64,000 bases of DNA from Limnohabitans sp. MMS-10A-178 (GTDB taxonomy: Bacteria > Pseudomonadota > Gammaproteobacteria > Burkholderiales > Burkholderiaceae_C): NCBI RefSeq assembly GCF_003063375.1, contig NZ_NERY01000001.1, forward strand, positions 186,001 through 250,000. Reading direction: 5' to 3'. The position numbers and the translations under genes are program-made. Below are positions 56,155 through 64,000 of the stretch, in pieces. Numbering within the stretch: position 1 is the stretch's first letter; every line of letters begins with the position of its first letter. The notes beneath the pieces are model-generated. The model searched no databases. It was not told the DNA's origin and saw only the letters and a list, made by a program, of their open reading frames with translations.

Positions 56155-56715
56155 TTATTTCCAACGCATCACTTCCAGATGCACACTGTCTTTGGCATTG
56201 CTCAAAGTGATTGCGCCCTCTTGCACGGTGGCTTGCAATTGCATGCTTCGCTCAGCCAACTTGGCCAATGCCTGACTGGCCTCTGTGGGTACACGCCACA
56301 CCTGAAGTTTGTCCATGCGGCTGAGTTTGCTCTCAATGCCGCGCCACCAAACTTCAGCGGCGTGGTTAAAGCAGTAAACCATCACGGCATCTGCTTTTTG
56401 GCAGGCTTTGTTCAAGGGTTTGTCCTCTGGTTGTCCCACCTCCACCCACAAGCGCGTCTGACCGGTGAAGTCGCGCAGTGACAAGTCGGGATCATCGGGG
56501 TCAGACAAGCCGGCACCAAAAGCCAGTTGGCCGTCGCCATTCAACTCGGCCTGAAGCCTAAAGGCGTTGTGGGCAAGTGCCAACAAACGAATCATCATGC
56601 GCTCGTCGGTTTCGCTGGGGTGCCTGGCCAGCGTGAGCGCATGGTCTGCGTAATAGCTGTTGTCAATGTCGGCGATGGAAAGATTGACTTTGTAGATGGT
56701 GGACTTGAGGGCCAT
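56155..56715 (-). CDS. yaeQ: YaeQ family protein
   Basis: 186 aa with the family N-terminus MALKSTIYKVNLSIADIDNS and the central LRDFTGQTRLWVEVGQPE. YaeQ has a PD-(D/E)xK nuclease-like fold and was first noted as a multicopy suppressor of rfaH defects; its biochemical role is not settled. It ends convergent to the DUF3717-DUF1289 gene and starts 24 bases after purB on the same strand. Confidence 0.93.
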   Translation of the reverse strand: MALKSTIYKVNLSIADIDNSYYADHALTLARHPSETDERMMIRLLALAHNAFRLQAELNGDGQLAFGAGLSDPDDPDLSLRDFTGQTRLWVEVGQPEDKPLNKACQKADAVMVYCFNHAAEVWWRGIESKLSRMDKLQVWRVPTEASQALAKLAERSMQLQATVQEGAITLSNAKDSVHLEVMRWK

Positions 56716-56739
56716 GGCTTCGAGCTCGATGAGGCCTGT

Positions 56740-58146
56740 TTAAACGCGTTGGGCCAGCTCAATGGCTTTGCCAATGTAGCTAGCAGGCGTCATGGCCAAG
56801 AGTCGATCTTTTTCTGACTGCGGTATATCAAGTTCGCGAATGAGGCCATGCAAGGCGTCGGCCGTGACGGTTTTTCCACGCGTCACTTCTTTCAATTTTT
56901 CGTAGGCCCCCTGCACGCCATAGCGCCGCATGACAGTTTGAATGGGCTCGGCCAACACTTCCCAAGAAGCGTCTAGATCTTGCACAATGGCTTCTTCGTT
57001 GAGCTCTAGCTTTTTCAAACCCGTCATGAGAGACGAATAGGCCAATGCGCTATAGCCCAGCGCCACACCCATGTTGCGCAAAACGGTAGAGTCTGTGAGG
57101 TCGCGTTGCCAACGGCTGACGGGCAGTTTTTCAGACAAGTGCTTGAGCACCGCATTGGCCAAACCCAAGTTGCCCTCGGCGTTCTCGAAGTCAATGGGAT
57201 TGACTTTGTGGGGCATGGTGGAAGAACCTATTTCGCCTGCTTTTAATCGCTGCTTGAAATAACCCAAGCTCACATAGCCCCAAATGTCGCGCGACAAATC
57301 AATCAAGATGGTGTTGGTGCGGGCAATGGCATCAAACAGCTCGGCCATGTAGTCGTGTGGCTCAATTTGAATGCTGTAGGGCTGAAAGGACAAGCCCAAG
57401 CCCCAGTGTTCTGTAGAGGCGCCCGACTCATTGGACTCGGGTGTTTCCACCACTTTTTTAGAAAACGATTCCCAATCAAAATCTGGCCAAGCCGAGAGGT
57501 GCGCGTTGTAATTGCCCACCGCACCATTCATTTTGGCTTTGAGAGGCACCGCCGCAATTTTCTCGCGGGTGTTGCTCAATCGAACCACCACATTGGCAAA
57601 CTCTTTGCCCACCGTGGTGGGGCTGGCTGTTTGGCCATGTGTGCGGCTTAGCATGGGCACCGCTGCGTAGGCATGCGCCATGCTTCGCAACTGGTCAATG
57701 ATTTCATCCAATGCCGGCAAGATCACTCGCTGCCTTGCCCCTTTGAGTTGCAAAGCATGGCTGGTGTTGTTGATGTCTTCGCTGGTGCAAGCGAAATGCA
57801 CAAACTCCGAGGCCTGCTCTAATTCAGGTCGATCTTTGAATTTGGATTTGATCCAATACTCAACCGCCTTGACATCGTGGTTGGTGACCTTTTCAATGTC
57901 TTTGATGGCCAACGCGTCTTGCTCCGAAAACTGAGTAGCCAAGCCCGTGAGATAACGCCTTGCGCCCAATGACAATGGTTTGAATTCCTCGAAGCCTGCA
58001 TCCGACAAAGCAATGAACCAAGCCAGCTCCACTTGGACTCGGCGGTGCATATAGCCTTGCTCACTCATGAGTGGTCTCAAAGCGTTGAGTTTGTTGGCGT
58101 AACGACCGTCCAACGGAGAGAGGGCAGAGATGGGAGAAGAAGTCAT
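56740..58146 (-). CDS. purB: Adenylosuccinate lyase
   Basis: 468-aa homotetrameric fumarase/aspartase-superfamily enzyme acting twice in AMP synthesis (SAICAR and adenylosuccinate cleavage). The N-terminus SALSPLDGRYANKL and the superfamily signature SSTMPHKVNPIDFENAEGN are clear, with HGQTASPTT carrying a catalytic His. ATG 58146 was preferred to the upstream 58218 start, which lacks conservation. Divergent from the GST gene across about 100 bases. Confidence 0.96.
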   Translation of the reverse strand: MTSSPISALSPLDGRYANKLNALRPLMSEQGYMHRRVQVELAWFIALSDAGFEEFKPLSLGARRYLTGLATQFSEQDALAIKDIEKVTNHDVKAVEYWIKSKFKDRPELEQASEFVHFACTSEDINNTSHALQLKGARQRVILPALDEIIDQLRSMAHAYAAVPMLSRTHGQTASPTTVGKEFANVVVRLSNTREKIAAVPLKAKMNGAVGNYNAHLSAWPDFDWESFSKKVVETPESNESGASTEHWGLGLSFQPYSIQIEPHDYMAELFDAIARTNTILIDLSRDIWGYVSLGYFKQRLKAGEIGSSTMPHKVNPIDFENAEGNLGLANAVLKHLSEKLPVSRWQRDLTDSTVLRNMGVALGYSALAYSSLMTGLKKLELNEEAIVQDLDASWEVLAEPIQTVMRRYGVQGAYEKLKEVTRGKTVTADALHGLIRELDIPQSEKDRLLAMTPASYIGKAIELAQRV

Positions 58147-58250
58147 GCCCACATTGTAAGTTCTAGGCCTTACAAGGGAACAGCGTTTGGATTCCTCTAG
58201 AATGCAGGCTACTGACAAAGCATTTTGACTCTTTTAGACACTTACAAACC

Positions 58251-58865
58251 ATGAAACTGATCGGTTCACCTACCAGCCCCTATGTCCGCAAAGTCTGCAT
58301 CGTGATGGCGGAGAAAAAGTTGGACTACCGAATGGTGGCCGAAGACGTGTGGTCTCCCAACACCACCATCAACGCCTCCAACCCACTGGGCAAAGTGCCT
58401 TGTTTGGTACTGGAGGGCGGTGAGGCTGTGTTTGACTCCCGCGTCATTGTGGAATATTTGGACACCCTGTCTCCAGTTGGAAAGTTGATTCCAAGCAATG
58501 GGCGTGAGCGCGCAGAAGTGAAAACTTGGGAGGCGTTGGCCGATGGTTTGCTAGACGCCTCCATATTGGCTCGTTTAGAAGCTGGTTGGGCACACCGAAC
58601 ACCCGAGCAACGCAGCCAGGCTTGGATAGATCGTCAACTTGGCAAAATTTCTGAATCGCTCAAAGCCATGTCAAATGGCTTGGGAGACAAGCCTTATTGC
58701 TCAGGCGCGTCCATGAGTTTGTCTGACATCGCTGTGGGCTGTGCCGTGGGCTATTTGGACTTCCGTTTTCCATCCATTCCATGGCGCAGCACATATCCCA
58801 ATCTTGACAAGCTGTATGAAAAGCTCATGCAGCGTCAAAGCTTCATCGACAGCTTGCCCAAATAA
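58251..58865 (+). CDS. Glutathione S-transferase (YibF-like)
   Basis: 204 aa. Thioredoxin-like N-domain with KLIGSPTSPYVRKVCIVMAE, where Ser of SPTSPY is the probable glutathione-activating residue, and NPLGKVPCLVLEGGEAVFDS for glutathione binding; the helical C-domain has GASMSLSDIAVGCAVGYLD. Resembles E. coli YibF. Divergent from purB, convergent with the SnoaL-like gene, with a weak GAACT-CTTTA-AGTTC hairpin in between (58884-58898). Confidence 0.9.
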   Translation: MKLIGSPTSPYVRKVCIVMAEKKLDYRMVAEDVWSPNTTINASNPLGKVPCLVLEGGEAVFDSRVIVEYLDTLSPVGKLIPSNGRERAEVKTWEALADGLLDASILARLEAGWAHRTPEQRSQAWIDRQLGKISESLKAMSNGLGDKPYCSGASMSLSDIAVGCAVGYLDFRFPSIPWRSTYPNLDKLYEKLMQRQSFIDSLPK

Positions 58866-58916
58866 ATGGCTTTCTGAGGGCTATGAACTCTTTAAGTTCT
58901 TTGAGCTCAGTGATCT

Positions 58917-59351
58917 CTATGAATTGGCGCGCTTTTTAAGCCAGCGCATCAAGCCGCCCACCCAAGGCAGCTTTTCATACAACTCTTCGGCCGCATCCCA
59001 ATAATCTCGGTGCAGCATGATGAGCATCTGATCGTCTAACACCAAATGCGATGTGCCCAGCACCACCTGCTCGGTAACGGTGTCAAACCGTTTGAATCGA
59101 AACCTAAATTCCCATGTGAGAAAGGCTTGGTGGCCGTCCACCACTTGAGCCGTGATCACGAAGTGCGGATTCTCAAGCGATTCATACATGTGATGAAAAA
59201 TTTGCTCAATCGCCTTCACCCCCTGCACCGCATTGAACGGATCTTTGAAACGAGCATCCGGGCTGTACCAGTTTTTAAACTCCGACAAGCTCTGCGGTTG
59301 CAATGTTTCAAAAAATTGCGCAATGTCGCTAAATCTCTGGCGGTGGCTCAT
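58917..59351 (-). CDS. SnoaL/NTF2-like protein, end of the lipid-modification operon
   Basis: 144 aa with the NTF2-like pattern: LSEFKNWYSPDARFKDPFNAVQGVKAIEQIF and a C-terminal RDYWDAAEELYEKLPWVGG. Such cone-shaped folds act as isomerases, hydrolases or binding proteins. It starts 2 bases after the SDR gene and is the last gene of the seven-gene minus-strand run that begins with DUF1365. Similar SnoaL-like proteins recur in this cluster type. ATG 59351 chosen; a longer start overlapping the SDR gene was rejected. Confidence 0.84.
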   Translation of the reverse strand: MSHRQRFSDIAQFFETLQPQSLSEFKNWYSPDARFKDPFNAVQGVKAIEQIFHHMYESLENPHFVITAQVVDGHQAFLTWEFRFRFKRFDTVTEQVVLGTSHLVLDDQMLIMLHRDYWDAAEELYEKLPWVGGLMRWLKKRANS

Positions 59352-59353
59352 GC

Positions 59354-60217
59354 TCAAAGTCCGGTGAAACGACGCACCAACGCAAAATAGGCGCGATAGG
59401 GCAACAAGCGCATCAACTTCAACCATCCTGTAAAGCGCTTGGGAAAATGAATGTCAAACAAGCCTTGTGACCACCCCGCCAACATGGCCTCCGCGGCTTG
59501 CTCGGGTGACAGGAGCGCGGGCATTTGAAAGTTGTTTTGTGCCGTCAAGGGCGTTGCCACAAAGCCGGGGTTGACCACGCTCACGCCAATGCCCTTGTCT
59601 TGCAAGTCCATGTACAAAGTTTCTGCCACATGCGTCACGGCGGCCTTGGTCGGGCCATAGGCCAAGCCGTTGGGCAAGCCACGCCAACCCGCCACACTGC
59701 TCACCACACTGATGTGGCCAGAGCCTTGTTGCAAGAACATGGGCAAGACCGCATCCAACACACGCAACAGGCCGTTGTAATTGACGTCTTGGTGACGCAG
59801 CATGTCGGTCAAATCGAAGTCTGTGGCGCGTTGTGCGCGGTAATGTCCAGCGCAATACAACAAGAAATCGAGTTTGCCGCCTGCAGCTACTTGGCGCGCC
59901 ACATATTTAACTTGCAAAGCATCGGTCACGTCCAGGGAGAGCAATTCAACTGGCAAGCCTTGACTTTTGCAAGTTGCAGCCCACTCCGACAAAGTGCCCA
60001 AATCTCGAGCAGAAACAATCACCTGCGCGCCGGCGGCATGCAAAGCTTTGGCACACGCCAAACCAATGCCACTTGAAGCACCGACCAACCAAACACGTCG
60101 GCCCTGCCAGTCTTGGATGGGGGCATTCAAGGGCGCGCCCCATCTCCGCCTGACAGGGGATGACGGTGTGAGCGTGCTTGCTTTAGGAACTTCTATTTTC
60201 GCGGTTTGAAGACTCAC
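59354..60217 (-). CDS. Short-chain dehydrogenase in the cfa cluster
   Basis: 287-aa classical SDR with an N-terminal extension of about 40 residues (Pro/Ser-rich). Cofactor motif WLVGASSGIGLACAKA, YCAGHY in place of the usual NAG, VVSSVAGW with the Ser, and YGPTKAA as the YxxxK active site. GTG start at 60217 with AGGAG seven bases upstream; it overlaps the DUF3833 stop as GTGA. Substrate probably a lipid intermediate of the operon, by context only. The C-terminus has a hydrophobic, possibly membrane-touching, segment. Confidence 0.88.
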   Translation of the reverse strand: MSLQTAKIEVPKASTLTPSSPVRRRWGAPLNAPIQDWQGRRVWLVGASSGIGLACAKALHAAGAQVIVSARDLGTLSEWAATCKSQGLPVELLSLDVTDALQVKYVARQVAAGGKLDFLLYCAGHYRAQRATDFDLTDMLRHQDVNYNGLLRVLDAVLPMFLQQGSGHISVVSSVAGWRGLPNGLAYGPTKAAVTHVAETLYMDLQDKGIGVSVVNPGFVATPLTAQNNFQMPALLSPEQAAEAMLAGWSQGLFDIHFPKRFTGWLKLMRLLPYRAYFALVRRFTGL

Positions 60218-60825
60218 GGCTTAGCTCCTACAGAAGCTTCACGCCGAGAAAACGACAAGGTCACTTCGCCCAAAGTCACGCCCAGCTTGCTCATGACGGC
60301 TTTGTTCAACATGACACGGTCGTTCATCAAAAACATCCAATCGTCAAATTGAACTTCCCACACCTTGCCATCGACAGGCAAGGCCAAGGTGTATTGCCAT
60401 TGGAATGCATTGCCTTTGGTTTGGCCTGTGGCCATGCCCACCACATCGTCTGCACGGCCCTCATAGCGGCCATTGGGCAAAGCCTTCAAGCGCCAAACTC
60501 TGCGCTGCAGCGTGCCGTCTGAATAGGTGAATGCTTCATCCAACACGCCTTCATCGCCTTGCCATTGGCAATCGATGACGACCGTGAACCGCTTAACCAC
60601 ACGGCCGCTGCGATCTGTGAAAATACCCCAAGCATCCACGGTGCCTGTGAAGTACTTGCGCAAATCGAGGACGGGCGTTTCAGCGGCATAGTCTGAAATT
60701 TGAGGCCCTGCACAAGCCGACAAGGCCAAAGCACTGCCTGTTGCCAAACCCAATGTGCCTGCACGCGCCACCCATGGTGCGGCCAAGCCTTGAGTCAAAT
60801 TTTGTAACCACAAACGTCGATTCAT
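60214..60825 (-). CDS. DUF3833 family lipoprotein
   Basis: 203 aa. Long signal with a twin-arginine-like start MNRRLWLQNL and lipobox LSAC (Cys38), so a Tat- or Sec-exported lipoprotein. The mature part has the DUF3833 features: YFTGTVDAWGIFTDRSGRVVKRF and FDDWMFLMNDRVMLNKAVMSK. A lipocalin-like barrel is predicted for the family; function unknown. Coupled to the upstream symporter (TGATG) and downstream SDR (GTGA). Confidence 0.88.
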   Translation of the reverse strand: MNRRLWLQNLTQGLAAPWVARAGTLGLATGSALALSACAGPQISDYAAETPVLDLRKYFTGTVDAWGIFTDRSGRVVKRFTVVIDCQWQGDEGVLDEAFTYSDGTLQRRVWRLKALPNGRYEGRADDVVGMATGQTKGNAFQWQYTLALPVDGKVWEVQFDDWMFLMNDRVMLNKAVMSKLGVTLGEVTLSFSRREASVGAKP

Positions 60826-62135
60826 CAATCTCTCCTAATTGCCGGCTGAAGCGCTGGCTGTTGAATCCAAAAAACATACAAAGTGGCGAGCGCCAAAAGT
60901 TTCAAGACACACGGCAACACGCCATAGGCCAAAGACAAAGCACTCAAACCTTCTGGTGTTTGCGTGCCCGGCGTATAGCCCCAGTAAGACAAGAGCGGCA
61001 AACAAATGCCTGCCGCCAAAGCCAAATTCAATTTGCTGGCCAAGTTCCACCAGCCTAAATAAAGGCCTTCGGCTCGGCCACGATGGCCCAGCGTGTCAAT
61101 CACCCGATTGAGCAGGGCCGTGGGCACCACCAAATCGGCGCCCAATGCAATGCCAGAGGCAATGCAGACCGCCAGAAAAGCCATCTCATCGCCGGGGCCA
61201 AGAAAGCCAACACCCGCAAAGCTCACAATGGCCAAAGCCATGCCAAATAACCACGTTTTGGGCAAGCCGTACATGCGCACAAATTTGAGCCACAAGGGCA
61301 GAGACAAAGTACCAGCTAAAAAATACGCCCCCAAGAACAAGGGTGACATGTTTGCGGAAGCTTGGATTTGATCTTCAACAAAGAACATCACCAAACTTGC
61401 AGGCACAGCGCTGGCGATGCCGTTGAGCAAAAAGACGATCAAAAGTTTTCGAAAGCTGATTTGACGCAGTGGCAAGTAGTTGTCTTTGTCGGCACTGCCG
61501 TTTAGATGGGTGTTGGCATCGCTGCCCGAAAGGGTGCGCGCCTGATTCACCACCAAGGACCACAAGAAGAGGCCCAAGAAAAGCATGACGCCCAAAAAAA
61601 ACGTGGTGGGCAACCAACCCGCCATGACCGGGAGCGCAGAGGCCGTGACCACACCCACCAAACCTGCGCCTTCACGCCATGCAAGCACTCGGCTTTGCTG
61701 GCTGGCCCCACCGCCCAAGCGCGACGCCCAAGCTTGATGGAGGATGCTCAAGCCACTGAAGGTCAGATGACACAGCGTCACGCAAACAGCCACCCACATC
61801 ACGTATGAAAATGGTTCATCGAAACTGGGCGGGAAAAAAAGTGCAATGAAGGACAGAAACAAGCCGACGGCATAGGCCACTGCAACACCAACAACATGAG
61901 CTGTAGATTTGGCATACAGCGCATCGCTGAAGCGTCCTAAGAGCGGATCAATCAAGGCATCGGCCAAGCGGCTGAACAACAACACTGCGCCTAAACTGGC
62001 CAGGGGCACCGCAAACTGCGTGGCATAAAAATGCGGCAGGTTGACGTACATGGGCAGCGCCACAAATGCCAATGGCAGCGCTAGCAAACCAGCACGAAAG
62101 CTCAGGCCATGCGAAGCTTGGGGCTGCGAGCTCAT
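60825..62135 (-). CDS. MFS transporter, GPH (sugar/cation symporter) type
   Basis: 436-aa membrane protein with about 12 TM helices. The segment FSRLADALIDPLLGRFSDAL fits the GPH loop 2-3 motif (D-P-x-x-G-x-x-S-D). Start ATG 62135 overlaps the upstream stop as ATGA; the longer ORF was rejected. GPH members of such cfa clusters have no proven substrate and might move a lipid or modified fatty acid; that is inference. It is coupled to DUF3833 by TGATG. Confidence 0.86.
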   Translation of the reverse strand: MSSQPQASHGLSFRAGLLALPLAFVALPMYVNLPHFYATQFAVPLASLGAVLLFSRLADALIDPLLGRFSDALYAKSTAHVVGVAVAYAVGLFLSFIALFFPPSFDEPFSYVMWVAVCVTLCHLTFSGLSILHQAWASRLGGGASQQSRVLAWREGAGLVGVVTASALPVMAGWLPTTFFLGVMLFLGLFLWSLVVNQARTLSGSDANTHLNGSADKDNYLPLRQISFRKLLIVFLLNGIASAVPASLVMFFVEDQIQASANMSPLFLGAYFLAGTLSLPLWLKFVRMYGLPKTWLFGMALAIVSFAGVGFLGPGDEMAFLAVCIASGIALGADLVVPTALLNRVIDTLGHRGRAEGLYLGWWNLASKLNLALAAGICLPLLSYWGYTPGTQTPEGLSALSLAYGVLPCVLKLLALATLYVFWIQQPALQPAIRRD

Positions 62136-62671
62136 AGACCCTTCATCCATGCTTGGCGAATAGCCGGCGCAGAGGTCGACTCGTGCATCCAAATTCCAAA
62201 AAAGAGTTGAGCAAACATCGGATCTTGAATGCGGCCCAGCACTTTGTCATTGAGCAAAAATTCGGCGCCAACATTGGGGACATAAACACCCAACAGGCGG
62301 TCTCCCTTTTGAACATTGGGAAAAATATCTTGCATGGCTTTCAACCAGTTGCTTTCTTGTTCGCGAGAAAATGAGCCAACTTTGCGCATTTCATCTATGG
62401 AGCGTTTTGCAATGGCCGCACCCTCCAAGCTTCTCAAGTAGGACAATTCCAAACCAAAAGAATGATCTGTATAGCTGGGAATTGAAAAGCCAGGGCGAAC
62501 CCACAAGCGCGCGTCGTAAACGTCAAAACCCCAAACGGTCAAACGTTGTTGCTTTGAAGGTTTGGCGCCAGGAATTACGACTGACGAGGCTTGCACTGAA
62601 AGGCCTACACACATACTGGCCCACAAAATGACCATGCTCGACAAGCTGCGCAAAGGCAAACGAAACCACAT
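62132..62671 (-). CDS. Exported chalcone isomerase-like domain protein
   Basis: 179 aa. Signal peptide about 1-28 (SSMVILWASMCVGLSVQAS), then a chalcone-isomerase-like fold signature: LTVWGFDVYDARLWVRPGF and FSREQESNWLKAMQDIFPNVQKGDRL. Bacterial members bind fatty-acid-like ligands rather than flavonoids. Start ATG 62671 lies 1 base after the cfa stop. It is periplasmic by prediction and part of the seven-gene run. Confidence 0.86.
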   Translation of the reverse strand: MWFRLPLRSLSSMVILWASMCVGLSVQASSVVIPGAKPSKQQRLTVWGFDVYDARLWVRPGFSIPSYTDHSFGLELSYLRSLEGAAIAKRSIDEMRKVGSFSREQESNWLKAMQDIFPNVQKGDRLLGVYVPNVGAEFLLNDKVLGRIQDPMFAQLFFGIWMHESTSAPAIRQAWMKGL

Positions 62672-62672
62672 A

Positions 62673-63896
62673 TCAGGCCCTTTTTTGCAAGGTAAATTGC
62701 ACGACATCGGTGTTGGCTTCGTCGAAGGCGGCTTCACAATAGGCCAAATAAAACTCCCACAAGCGCAAGAACTTGGCATCAAAACCCAGCTTTAAAACTT
62801 GCAACTCTTGCGCCATGAAATCATGCCGCCAACGCCTTAAAGTTTCTGCGTAGTCGGGGCCAAAGCTCAACTCATCAATCACCTCTAGGCCTGCCAAACG
62901 TGCTTGTCGTCTGAATTCGGAGGGGCTTGGCAAGCATCCACCAGGGAAGATGTACTGCTGAATGAAATCCGTCGACTTCAAATAGCGGTCAAACAGAGCG
63001 TCGTCAATCACAATGCTTTGGATGCACGCTTTACCGCCCGTCTTGAGCATTTTGGCAATGGTTTGAAAGTACGTGGGCCAGTACTCTTTGCCAACCGCTT
63101 CAATCATCTCGATAGAGCACACGGCGTCGTAGGGGCCATCGTCAATGTCGCGGTAATCTTGTAAACGCAAATCTGTTTTTTCAAGTTTGCCGTTCGAGGC
63201 CATGCGTGCCTTGGCAAAAGCCAATTGTTCCGTAGACAAAGTCACGCCTGTCAAACTTGCACCAAAGTCTGAGGTGGCCATTTCGGCCAAGGCACCCCAG
63301 CCACAGCCAATTTCCAACACGCGCGAGCCTACACCCACATCGGTCATGCGCAAAGCACGGCGTACTTTGGCGCGCTGCGCTTCGGCCATGCTTTGATCAA
63401 AGTCGCCTTCAAACAAAGCCGAAGAGTAGTTCATGGTGCCATCTAACCAGAGCTCATAAAAAGCATTGCCCAAATCGTAATGCGCATGAATGTTTTTTCG
63501 GCTGTTGGCTTTGTGATTTCGATTCAGCAAGTGCTTGATGCGGTAGGCCATGCGACCCCACCAGGTGCCAAAAATCAAATCGTCTACCACGCGTCTGTTT
63601 TGAATCATGACGCGCAGCAAATCACTCAGAGAAGGCGTGCTCCAGTCGCCTGCAATGTACGACTCTGCAAACCCAATGTCGCCAGACTTCATGCTGGCTG
63701 TGAACGCATTCCAGTTTTGCAAACTGATGGCGGCATGCAGCGTGGAGGATTTCCCAAAGACTTTGGTGCTGCGGTCTGGAAACTGAACGGTGAGGGTGCC
63801 ATGCTCCATTTTTTCGAGGAGTTGCAAAACTCTGCGGACGGCCATGGGCGCAGATAAAGTATCAAAGGTTGGGCTGCTTGAGGTGCTAGTGTTCAT
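62673..63896 (-). CDS. Cyclopropane-fatty-acyl-phospholipid synthase-family methyltransferase
   Basis: 407-aa SAM-dependent enzyme of the CFA/mycolic acid methyltransferase family. N-terminal lipid-binding domain, SAM motif I VLEIGCGWGALAEMA, then GVTLSTEQLAFAKARM and the active region FIQQYIFPGGCLPS with EMIEAVGKEYWPTYF. True CFA synthase or an acyl-chain methylase (UfaM type, furan fatty acid pathway) cannot be separated by eye. ATG 63896 gives MNTSTSSS; the ORF start at 63998 runs into the upstream gene. Coupled by 2 bases to the DUF1365 stop and by 1 base to the downstream gene. Confidence 0.9.
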   Translation of the reverse strand: MNTSTSSSPTFDTLSAPMAVRRVLQLLEKMEHGTLTVQFPDRSTKVFGKSSTLHAAISLQNWNAFTASMKSGDIGFAESYIAGDWSTPSLSDLLRVMIQNRRVVDDLIFGTWWGRMAYRIKHLLNRNHKANSRKNIHAHYDLGNAFYELWLDGTMNYSSALFEGDFDQSMAEAQRAKVRRALRMTDVGVGSRVLEIGCGWGALAEMATSDFGASLTGVTLSTEQLAFAKARMASNGKLEKTDLRLQDYRDIDDGPYDAVCSIEMIEAVGKEYWPTYFQTIAKMLKTGGKACIQSIVIDDALFDRYLKSTDFIQQYIFPGGCLPSPSEFRRQARLAGLEVIDELSFGPDYAETLRRWRHDFMAQELQVLKLGFDAKFLRLWEFYLAYCEAAFDEANTDVVQFTLQKRA

Positions 63897-63898
63897 GT

Positions 63899-64000
63899 TC
63901 AGCTGGTTTTGGAAATGACTGTTGTAGATACTTGCGCGCGTGAAACGTCTTGAAGCGGCGGTTCTGGCTTGGCAAAAAATGGCACACGCTTTAACCAAAG
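63899..64000 (-). CDS. DUF1365 family protein (5' part beyond the window)
   Basis: The last 33 codons of a minus-strand gene whose start is right of base 64000. The tail LWLKRVPFFAKPEPP matches the C-terminus typical of DUF1365 proteins, which sit directly upstream of cfa in this cluster type. The stop TGA at 63901-63899 is 2 bases before the cfa ATG. It is too short to place alone; the context and the LWLKxVPFxxKP motif make the call. Confidence 0.7.
   Translation of the reverse strand, partial: LWLKRVPFFAKPEPPLQDVSRAQVSTTVISKTS

Overview
The window reads as one contiguous piece of chromosome from a betaproteobacterium, most likely a Comamonadaceae member of the Limnohabitans/Rhodoferax/Polaromonas kind. 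The reasons are protein character (MetX-MetW pair, TctE-like kinase, short type-2 ArgC, YaeQ, DUF3717), an approximately balanced base composition and very tight gene packing. No rRNA, tRNA, CRISPR array, insertion sequence or prophage was recognised, and no stretch over 300 bases lacks a gene. The left edge cuts rnpA in the conserved rnpA-yidD-yidC-mnmE block, which usually lies beside oriC. The right edge cuts a DUF1365 gene.

Layout. 1-9.4 kb: RNase P protein, YidD, YidC, MnmE, an ABC exporter, apt, then the Kdo/LPS genes kdsD-kdsC-lptC and a short-chain dehydrogenase. 9.4-12.2 kb: a glycine-rich RRM protein, an ammonium transporter with a sigma-54-like promoter, and a GDT1-type cation exporter. 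12.2-20.3 kb: metX-metW, then a quinone oxidoreductase followed by a complete threonate catabolic set (ltnD, otnK, otnC, otnI) and an M20 peptidase. 20.4-28.1 kb: MFS transporter, rsmE and amgK on the minus strand; lptD-surA-rsmA on the plus strand. 28.2-29.3 kb: a secreted RNase Sa-like ribonuclease with a barstar-type inhibitor. 29.5-37.4 kb: malic enzyme, aminopeptidase P, murU, transketolase, GAPDH.

37.4-41.1 kb: topoisomerase III carrying a SWIB domain, divergent from a SET-domain methyltransferase across a long alternating purine-pyrimidine tract. 41.1-46 kb: birA, a tiny membrane protein, a GST, a TctDE-like two-component system, a MarR regulator. 45.6-51.2 kb: recA-recX, argC, sucCD, a TerC/YjbE-type membrane protein. 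51.3-56.7 kb: a lone type IV pilin, a glycine-zipper lipoprotein, moaC, a BepA-like protease, a phospholipase A2-like protein with an adjacent lipoprotein (candidate effector/immunity pair), a DUF3717-DUF1289 protein, yaeQ. 56.7-58.9 kb: purB and a second GST. 58.9-64 kb: a tightly coupled minus-strand operon (DUF1365, cyclopropane-fatty-acyl synthase, chalcone-isomerase-like, GPH symporter, DUF3833, SDR, SnoaL-like) resembling membrane-lipid modification clusters tied in other proteobacteria to the singlet-oxygen response.

Most of the window is housekeeping. The parts most worth a second look are the PLA2-like/lipoprotein pair, the RNase/barstar pair, the topB-SWIB / Z-DNA tract / SET locus, and the lipid-modification operon at the right edge. 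Start codons were moved from the longest ORF wherever a ribosome site, stop-start overlap or family N-terminus decided it.
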